Assembly: GCA_016193565.1 (NCBI GenBank)
Contig: JACPRY010000052.1
Coordinates: 1,686 to 36,896, forward strand
DNA length: 35,211 nt
Reading direction: 5' to 3'
Source: Armatimonadota bacterium
Lineage (GTDB): Bacteria > Sysuimicrobiota > Sysuimicrobiia > Sysuimicrobiales > Kaftiobacteriaceae
How positions within the stretch are numbered: position 1 is the first letter of the stretch; each line of letters opens with the position of its first letter. A program made the position numbers and the translations under genes. This document shows positions 28,653 through 35,211 of the stretch, in pieces. Below the pieces are notes generated by a model. It saw nothing but the letters and a program-made list of their open reading frames with translations, made no database searches and was not told where the DNA came from.

Positions 28653-29603
28653 ATGGACGCCGGGTATGGCGAGCTGAAGATTTTCTGCGGCACCGCGAAC
28701 CCCGCGCTGGGGGAAGAGATCGCCGCGTACCTCTCGGTTTCCCTGGGGAAAGTCGGCATCACCCGGTTTGCGGACGGGGAGATCTACGTGCGGTTTGAGG
28801 AGAATGCGCGCGGGGTCGACGCGTTCGTCGTCCAACCGACCTGCCATCCTGTGAATGAAACGCTCATGGAGTTGCTGATCATGCTGGATGCGCTTCGCCG
28901 CGCATCGGCCGGGCGGATCACCGCCGTGATGCCGTACTACGGCTATGCGCGGAAGGACAAGAAAGATGCGCCGCGCGAGCCGATCACCGGACGACTGGTC
29001 GCGGACCTGGTGATCAGCGCCGGCGCGAACCGAGTGCTGACGGTGGACCTGCATGCCGGGCAGATCGAAGGGTTCTTCAATATTCCGGTCGACCATCTGC
29101 GTGCGATGCCGCTGTTTGCCGACTACCTGCGGGAGAAAGATCTCCGCAACGCCATCGTCGTCGCGGCGGATGACGGCGCCGTGAAGCGCAGCAAGCAGCT
29201 CGCCGACCGGCTCGACCTGCCCCTGGCGATCATCTTCCAGCGGCGCGTCGGCGCGGATGCGAAAGAGCCGGTCGAGATCGTCGGCGACGTTGAGGGGATG
29301 GTCCCGGTCATGATCGAGGACGTCATCGACACGGCGGGGACGCTCTCCGGCGCCATCGACGTGCTCGTGCGCAAAGGCGCCCGGCCGGAAGTGTACATCT
29401 GCGGGACGCACGCCGTGTTCGCCGGCCAGGCGCGCCAGCGGCTCGACCGGCCGGAGATCCGCGAGGTCGTGGTGACCAACACAGTCCCGCTGCCGCCGGA
29501 GAAGATACTGCCGAAAGTCACCGTCCTCTCGGCCGCACCACTGCTGGCTGAGGCGATCCGGCGGATTCATCTCAATCAGTCCGTGAGCATGCTCTTTACG
29601 TGA
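28653..29603 (+). CDS. prs: Ribose-phosphate pyrophosphokinase
   Basis: LKIFCGTANPALGEEIAAYLSVSLGKVGITRFADGEIYVRFEENARGVDAFVVQPT; VMIEDVIDTAGTL PRPP motif. Confidence 0.95.
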   Translation: MDAGYGELKIFCGTANPALGEEIAAYLSVSLGKVGITRFADGEIYVRFEENARGVDAFVVQPTCHPVNETLMELLIMLDALRRASAGRITAVMPYYGYARKDKKDAPREPITGRLVADLVISAGANRVLTVDLHAGQIEGFFNIPVDHLRAMPLFADYLREKDLRNAIVVAADDGAVKRSKQLADRLDLPLAIIFQRRVGADAKEPVEIVGDVEGMVPVMIEDVIDTAGTLSGAIDVLVRKGARPEVYICGTHAVFAGQARQRLDRPEIREVVVTNTVPLPPEKILPKVTVLSAAPLLAEAIRRIHLNQSVSMLFT

Positions 29604-29698
29604 ATGGTGAATGGTGAATGGTGAATCGCAACTTCCAAACTGTTGGCAGATAGTGGCCATTCGCCTTTCCGATTCACGATTCACGATCCACGATTCAC
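29601..29698. repeat. Element J: tandem-repeat-armed inverted repeat (word GTGAATG / ATTCACG)
   Basis: Left arm tgaatggtgaatggtgaatggtgaatcg; right arm ccattcgcctttccgattcacgattcacgatccacgattcac. Confidence 0.9.
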
Positions 29699-29699
29699 A

Positions 29700-31178
29700 A
29701 TGAAGGTCCGGACGCGGACGGCGCCGAGCCCCACGGGGTACCTGCATGTCGGCAATGCCTGGAGCGCGTTCTTCAACTGGCTGCTGACCCGCAACCAGCG
29801 CGGGGTGTTTGTCCTGCGCGTCGAAGATACCGACCGCTCTCGCTCCACCGAAGAGTTTGAAACCTCAGTCCTCGAGGATTTCAAGTGGCTTGGGATCGAT
29901 TGGGACGAAGGACCGGATGTCGGCGGGGGGTACGGGCCGTACCGGCAGACCGAGCGGATGCACCTGTACCGGCAGTACGCGGACGAGTTGCGAACGCGCA
30001 GAGCCGCCTATCACTGTTACTGCACCCCCGAGGAACTGGACGCAGAGCGGAAGCAGGCGGAGGCGGCCGGCGGCGCATACCGATACTCGGGCCGCTGCCG
30101 CGACCTCTCGGAGTCACAACGAGCGGCATTCCTCGCCGAGGGCCGCGTGCCGACCGTCCGCATGCGCATCGATCCCGGCCCGCCGATCGTCGTGGACGAT
30201 CTCGTCCAGGGGCGCGTCGAGTTCGGTCCGGAACACCTCGATGACTTCATCATCGTACGGTCCAACGGCACGCCGCTGTACAACTTTGCGAACGTCGTCG
30301 ACGATCACCTCATGGCCATCACGCACATCGTGCGCGGCAGCGAGCACCTGAACAACACGCCCCGGCAGCTCCTGATCTACCAGGCGCTGGGCTGGACGCC
30401 CCCGCAGGTGGCACATCTGCCGGTGATCCTCGGCACCGATCGCAAGAAGCTCAGCAAACGTCACGGCGACACGGCGGTCCGGGACTACCGGCGCGCGGGG
30501 TACCTACCCGAGGCACTGCGCAACTTCTTCGCGTTGATGGCGTGGTATCCGGAGGAGGATCGCGAGATCTACTCGATGCAGGAACTCATCCAGAAGTTCC
30601 GCATCCAGGACGTGAACAACGTCTCGCCGACCTTCGACGTGGCGAAACTCACCTGGATGAACGGCGTCTACATGCGCGACCTGATCGCCCGCGATCCCGA
30701 CCGGGTCGTGACGCTCTGTCAGGATGTGCTGAACGATGCCGGGCTGCTGGACGGCCGGGTGACGCCCGAGACGAGAACGTACATCGCCCGAGTGATCGAC
30801 GTGCTCGGTGACCGCATCAAAATCGGCCGTGACATTCTGGCGTACGGCGACTTCTTCTTTACAGACGGCGTGACCTACGAACCTGACGCCGTGAAGAAAT
30901 ACTTCAGCCGGAAGGACGTTGCCGCCACGCTGGGCCAGCTGCGGGACCGGATCGCGCGTGCAGGCCCGTTTGAGGCCGGAGCGGTCGAGACCATTGTCCG
31001 CGAGATGGCAACTGACCTGGGACTCCAGACCGGAGAGATCATCCATCCGGTCCGGGTGGCGCTGACCGGCAAAACGGCGGGTCCGGGGTTGTTTGAGTTG
31101 ATGGCGCTGCTCGGACGGGATCGCGTCGTCCAGCGGCTCGACAGCGCGATCGACTGGATTCGGTCGGCCACTTCCTAG
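29700..31178 (+). CDS. gltX: Glutamate--tRNA ligase
   Basis: [72 protein letters not shown]. Confidence 0.96.
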   Translation: MKVRTRTAPSPTGYLHVGNAWSAFFNWLLTRNQRGVFVLRVEDTDRSRSTEEFETSVLEDFKWLGIDWDEGPDVGGGYGPYRQTERMHLYRQYADELRTRRAAYHCYCTPEELDAERKQAEAAGGAYRYSGRCRDLSESQRAAFLAEGRVPTVRMRIDPGPPIVVDDLVQGRVEFGPEHLDDFIIVRSNGTPLYNFANVVDDHLMAITHIVRGSEHLNNTPRQLLIYQALGWTPPQVAHLPVILGTDRKKLSKRHGDTAVRDYRRAGYLPEALRNFFALMAWYPEEDREIYSMQELIQKFRIQDVNNVSPTFDVAKLTWMNGVYMRDLIARDPDRVVTLCQDVLNDAGLLDGRVTPETRTYIARVIDVLGDRIKIGRDILAYGDFFFTDGVTYEPDAVKKYFSRKDVAATLGQLRDRIARAGPFEAGAVETIVREMATDLGLQTGEIIHPVRVALTGKTAGPGLFELMALLGRDRVVQRLDSAIDWIRSATS

Positions 31179-32729
31179 GAAGTCCGTCCGGCCAGCTGGC
31201 GCCTGGTCCAGGAGTCGCGTAGGCTCACGATGCGGTTGAAGACGAGGCGTTCCGGTCTCGAATCCACCGGATCGCGCCAGAAGTAGCCCAGTCGCTCAAA
31301 CTGATAGCGCAGCTCCGGCGGATCCCGCAGCACACTGGGCTCGGCGTACCCCTCCACGACTGTTAGCGACTCCGGGTTCAGGCGGTCGGTGAAGTCGCCC
31401 TCACCCGCTTCCGGGTCGGCCACGCTGAAGAGACGGTCGTAGAGGCGCATCTCGGCTGTCGCCGCGTGCGGCGCCGAGACCCAGTGGATCGTGCCTTTCA
31501 CCGGGCCCTCGGCCGGAGGATGGCCCAGCGTCGCTGGATCGTGCGTGCATCGTAACTCCACTGGGGTCCCGGTCGCGTCCTTCACCACCTCATCGCAGCG
31601 GATGACATAGGCATGCCGCAGCCGCACCCGGCCGCCGGGTGTCAGGCGGTAGAAGCCCTTGGGCGGGTGCTCCATGAAATCCTCGCGCTCGATGTACAGC
31701 GTTCTTGAGAATGGCACTGTTCTCGAGCCTTCCTTGGGCACATCATGCGGCCAGTAGGGTGCAGTAAGCTCCTCGACCTTCCCCTCAGGGAAGTCCGTCA
31801 GCACCAGCTTCAGCGGTCTGAGCACCGCCAGGACGCGCAGCGCGCGGTAGTTGAGGTCGTCCCGAACGGCGGCCTCGAAGATCCCGAGGTCGACGCGGCT
31901 GTTCGCCTTGGCCACGCCGATCCGGTTCACAAACTCCCGGATCGCCTCAGGCGTGACGCCCCGCCGGCGCAGCCCGGAGATCGTCGGCATCCTCGGATCA
32001 TCCCAGCCATTCACGTGTCCGGCCTCCACCAGCTCGATCAGCTTGCGCTTGGAGAGGATGGTGTAGTCCAGGTTCAGCCGGGCGAACTCGTACTGGTAGG
32101 GACGGGGGGATGCGGGGAGACCGCACTTGCCGCGCAGATTCTCCAGGAGCCAGTCGTAGATGGCGCGGTTGTTTTCGAACTCCAGTGTGCAGATGCTGTG
32201 CGAGATGCCCTCAATAGCGTCGGAGAGCGGATGGGCAAAGTCGTAGAGCGGGTAGATGCGCCACGCGTCGTTCGTGCGGTAGTGGGACGCATGGACGATG
32301 CGATAGAGCACCGGGTCGCGGAGCTTCATGTTGGGGCTCGAGAGGCCGATCTTGGCACGCAGCACGTGCGCGCCGTTGGGAAACTCACCTTTTCGCATGC
32401 GTTCAAAGAGGTCCAGGTTCTCCTGCACGGTGCGGTCGCGGTAGGGGCTCGGCTTCCCGGGCTCGGTCACGGTGCCACGGTATGCGCTGATCTCCTCGTC
32501 CGAGAGGCTATCAACGTACGCCTTGCCTTCGCGGATGAGTTGAACGGCGCAGTCAACCAGCCGGTCAAAGTAGTCCGAGGCGTAGCGCTCCCGGGCCCAC
32601 TCGAATCCCAGCCACTGCACGTCGCGTTTGATGGCCTCAACGTACTCGAGGCTCTCCGCGGGTGATGACCGTGGCGTAGCGGCCCTGCCGAAGGTCTTTA
32701 TCGATGATCTCCGTGATGAAGTTACTCAT
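31175..32729 (-). pseudogene. glnS: Glutamine--tRNA ligase with an apparent internal deletion of the HIGH-motif region and frameshift
   Basis: [24 protein letters not shown] (32729 to ~32660) jumps directly to [33 protein letters not shown] (frame of ORF 31175..32620). Confidence 0.85.
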
Positions 32730-32956
32730 GAAAATCCTTTGCGCCTTAGGATACGCTGCCCAAGCCAATTGCGATAGTCCTGTGAGCCCTGTCTCGTAGC
32801 ATCCGCTCATGGGCGCCAGGGCGCCATTCACGGCGCCTTCGCGCCAGTTGTGTCAGATTTGCTGACCCGCTTGGATCGGCCCGCTACCCTGTGGGCGAGT
32901 TCCGCACTGCGCGCCGCGGACGCAGCGACGGAGCTCGTCTGAAGGGAGGCGGGACC

Positions 32957-33259
32957 ATGCAGAAGGCGAAGGCGTTCGCGTTCACCATCATCCTTGTGAT
33001 GATGGCCGTGAATTTCATCACCCCCCGGCCCTGGTTGCCAACGCTCCCGCACAAGTCCTGGCAGTGGCTCACACCGTGGCCGACGCAAATCGTCCAGGCC
33101 ACTGTTGCACCGGCGATGAGCTACCAAGACCTTGAGCGAATTATCGTCGGAGCGCTCGTCGGGCTTCTTGTGCGTGACTTCGCGGGCCGTCTAGAGCGGC
33201 TGGTCAACGCAGTGGAACGGGCGACAAGAGGCCGAGAGTCAAGAGGCCGAGACGGATGA
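32957..33259 (+). CDS. Small membrane protein, unknown function
   Basis: MQKAKAFAFTIILVMMAVNFITPRPWLPTLPHKSWQWLTPW...; strong AAGGGAGG ribosome-binding site. Confidence 0.6.
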   Translation: MQKAKAFAFTIILVMMAVNFITPRPWLPTLPHKSWQWLTPWPTQIVQATVAPAMSYQDLERIIVGALVGLLVRDFAGRLERLVNAVERATRGRESRGRDG

Positions 33260-33411
33260 CTTTACGAGCCCTTTTCACAGTTGCCGTTGGCCTAGGCTTG
33301 GGGCTGATCCTGGGACAGATCCTGCCCGATGCAGGATGGTGGTTTGAATTGGTCCTCTTGGGACTGATCGGAGCCTGGATGACCACTCGCTATCTGCGCA
33401 AGGCGCAGTAG
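33256..33411 (+). CDS. 51-aa two-helix membrane microprotein, ATGA-coupled to the previous ORF
   Basis: MTLRALFTVAVGLGLGLILGQILPDAGWWFELVLLGLIGAWMTTRYLRKAQ*; read directly, below ORF-track cutoff. Confidence 0.5.
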   Translation: MTLRALFTVAVGLGLGLILGQILPDAGWWFELVLLGLIGAWMTTRYLRKAQ

Positions 33412-33427
33412 CCGAGTGCGCAGGCAG

Positions 33428-33452
33428 CCGGGGCGGGTAGCACCCGCCCCGG
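33428..33452. terminator. Bidirectional hairpin terminator between convergent genes
   Basis: CCGGGGCGGGT-agc-ACCCGCCCCGG: perfect 11-bp stem, 3-nt loop. Confidence 0.7.
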
Positions 33453-33463
33453 TGGACTTTCGA

Positions 33464-34276
33464 TTACGGAGTTTCAGAGACCGCAGGGCGAATGGTGAGC
33501 CAGTCTGTCCGGACCCTGTCCCATTCTTGAATGAAGAAGCCCTGGGATTCCATGAACGCGTGGATGCGCGCCGGTTCCCAGCCGAGGACACCCTCGAGAA
33601 TCGGGACGAAGACGCTCATCACGTCGTCGCTCAGCACGGTCCGTTTGGCGATGGGGGAGAGGTGCTTTGCCTCTGACACTGCGATGGTGAAGCCCTCCCG
33701 CCGGTTGACGTGCAGCATCACATGGATGTCCGAGCTCCCGTCGCCGACGTAGATGATACGGTCCCGGCCGATCTGGAGTTGATCCTGCAGCTGATCCACA
33801 ACCGCGACCTTGCCGTAGCCAGCGGGGACGCGGACGATTGACGTGATCTCCCCGGTGGACGAGTCGTACGCGAACCGCGTTCCGAAGATATGGTCGGGCT
33901 GGACGATGTCCTCCAGGGCCGACTGGATGACCTCCTCCGGCGCCGCTGAGATGATATAGAAGTGAAAGTAATGCCCCTCGATCTCACGGTCAAGCAGCTC
34001 CGCAAAGGTCCGGAGGTTCTTCTTCAGTCGAATCCGTCTGCCCGTTTCGAGGAGGTGTTCTCTGCGAACCCGGCGGTACTCCGGGTCATGGCGCAGCAGG
34101 TAGGCGAGCTCGCCGCCCTGCTGAACGAGGTTGGTCCGCGACAGGCCGGCGACTTTGTCGTGGAAGCCAGGAATGCCGAGCAACTCGCTCAGTGTCAGCC
34201 CCGTGTCGTTGAAGCTCAGGGTTTGATCAAAATCGCAGGCTAGAAGGTAGCGCTTCGGACCTCCTACCGAGTTCAT
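33464..34276 (-). CDS. HAD-superfamily (HAD-IB-like) phosphohydrolase
   Basis: [17 protein letters not shown] (motif I), [15 protein letters not shown] (motif IV). Confidence 0.85.
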   Translation of the reverse strand: MNSVGGPKRYLLACDFDQTLSFNDTGLTLSELLGIPGFHDKVAGLSRTNLVQQGGELAYLLRHDPEYRRVRREHLLETGRRIRLKKNLRTFAELLDREIEGHYFHFYIISAAPEEVIQSALEDIVQPDHIFGTRFAYDSSTGEITSIVRVPAGYGKVAVVDQLQDQLQIGRDRIIYVGDGSSDIHVMLHVNRREGFTIAVSEAKHLSPIAKRTVLSDDVMSVFVPILEGVLGWEPARIHAFMESQGFFIQEWDRVRTDWLTIRPAVSETP

Positions 34277-34306
34277 CGAAATCCTCTCTTCCCGAAGAAA
34301 TAAGGA

Positions 34307-34327
34307 GCCCGCTCAATCCGAGCGGGC
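34307..34327 (-). terminator. Hairpin upstream of the HAD gene, T-rich tail on the minus strand
   Basis: GCCCGCTC-aatcc-GAGCGGGC; minus-strand continuation TCCTTATTTCTT. Confidence 0.5.
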
Positions 34328-34470
34328 ATCCTGGCTCGCAAATCCTTGATGTTCTTCTACACATATTTTCAACGAGAGTCAAGGCCCAAATATTTCAACA
34401 ATCAGATTCAATATTCGGTGCCTACGTCCTGACGGGCTCAAATAGCTCGATGGGATTACCGGAGGGGATC

Positions 34471-34570
34471 GCTTCGCTCTCTCGCTCAGGGCACTCGACT
34501 CGTCCGCGTCGAGAACGACAGTTGGCCGAAGGCCACGAGCGAGGCCGCGGGAGCGGCCGAGTCGAGTGGC
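34471..34570 (+). repeat. Dispersed ~90-bp palindromic repeat, copy 3 (non-coding)
   Basis: gcttcgctctctcgctcagggcactcgactcg...ggccgaaggccacgagcgaggcc...ggccgagtcgagtgg. Confidence 0.85.
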
Positions 34571-34661
34571 TGGGGGAGGACGCTTTCTCGAAAGTACACA
34601 TCCCCTACAGGCTCAGCGTGAACGTGCCCACTGCACGGTGCCTGGCACCGGCTAAATTTTT

Positions 34662-34699
34662 CAAGGACTACCGATTCGGTCGGTAGTCCTTGGATTTTT
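34662..34699 (+). terminator. Rho-independent terminator
   Basis: CAAGGACTACCGA-ttcgg-TCGGTAGTCCTTG perfect 13-bp stem followed by gaTTTTT. Confidence 0.8.
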
Positions 34700-34860
34700 G
34701 GCTAGGCAGGATCACGCTGGCCGAGGCGATGGATCAGGGACAGGCCCAGATCGACGGCCCGCCGGCGCTGACCCGCGCGTTTCCACTCTGGTTACAGCTC
34801 AGCCGCTTCGCCGATGTGGTCCGCGAAAGCGTCACTCGCGAAGTCACCCGAACCCCCTAG
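34690..34860 (+). pseudogene. Possible C-terminal remnant of a regulator with SCP2-like domain
   Basis: Frame reads LDFWLGRITLAEAMDQGQAQIDGPPALTRAFPLWLQLSRFADVVRESVTREVTRTP*, no upstream coding frame (stop at 34684). Confidence 0.35.
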
Positions 34861-34911
34861 CGCCACTTCAGAGACGGCGTATCTCCGCGCAACCAGGCGC
34901 GTCACCCCAGT

Positions 34912-35211
34912 CTAGAAGCTGGCCGGAGAGGAAAAGGGCTTAGTCGCATCTACCAGAAACATCACGAACGCGCGTAGATCTGTCGAGCCGCAACTGGAGA
35001 CTTGCGTCGGAGTGCCGGCAGGCGGACCAGCTTCGGTCCCACTAGCCGGAATACGAATCACCCCTTGGGGAGTCCGCACGCAAACCTCTCCCTTGAGCAC
35101 GTAGAACCCTTCGCTCCCTGGATGAGTGTGTACGATGGTTGTGCTACCGAGGGGGCCACTGGGTGTGTTGATCCGAAGAAGATACTCTGGTGCGACCACC
35201 GGCGGGAGTGG
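34912..35211 (-). CDS. Cupin-domain protein, 5' end probably outside window
   Basis: INTPSGPLGSTTIVHTHPGSEGFYVLKGEVCVRTPQGVIRIPAS. Confidence 0.7.
   Translation of the reverse strand, partial: PLPPVVAPEYLLRINTPSGPLGSTTIVHTHPGSEGFYVLKGEVCVRTPQGVIRIPASGTEAGPPAGTPTQVSSCGSTDLRAFVMFLVDATKPFSSPASF

Noticed and set aside
27789-29747. 652-aa minus-strand ORF spanning spoVS, prs and two elements
   Set aside because: Runs through element arms and antisense of conserved genes; Arg/Pro-rich nonsense composition.
34450-34686. 78-aa ORF MGLPEGIASLSRSGHSTRPRRERQ...
   Set aside because: Translation of dispersed repeat copy 3 and the terminator; no conserved domain.
1-35211. tRNA or rRNA genes
   Set aside because: No cloverleaf with GGTTCRA-type T-arm or rRNA signature noticed by eye; a tRNAscan run would be needed to exclude them formally.

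Overview
GC-rich bacterial chromosomal window, apparently from a sporulation-lineage or deeply branching environmental bacterium (taxonomy is inference only; spoVS, csaB, DUF5693 and glyQS are present). Most of it is plus-strand housekeeping genes: a polar amino-acid ABC transporter (3' end of the binding protein, two permeases, ATPase), a CNNM/CorC-type CBS protein, cdd, era, a soluble PRC/MgtE_N/CBS protein overlapping an NRAMP-like transporter, recO, glyQ, glyS, ppdK, dgt, csp, hpf, secA, lnt, prfB (canonical +1 programmed frameshift), a DUF2993-like protein, a DUF5693-like protein, csaB, spoVS, prs and gltX. Minus-strand glnS, a HAD phosphatase and a cupin follow, along with a small membrane-protein pair. 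Main discovery candidate: ten intergenic elements (A-J) that fill nearly every gap larger than 50 bp between co-directional genes. Each has short tandem repeats (7-15 nt) in a left arm and the reverse-complementary tandem repeats in a right arm. The repeat word differs among loci (at least 7 words), but the architecture and placement are the same. Arms often start at or before the upstream stop codon, reach the downstream start codon, and in several cases are followed by a TGnTATAAT-like extended -10. Second candidate: a dispersed ~90-bp palindromic repeat in three copies, two lying in-frame inside conserved genes; one is flanked by an 8-bp direct repeat. Third: an MgtE-type cytosolic sensor translationally coupled to an NRAMP-related transporter. 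Three conserved genes (ppdK, lnt-CPBP, glnS) look interrupted by a deletion or frameshift and need read-level verification.
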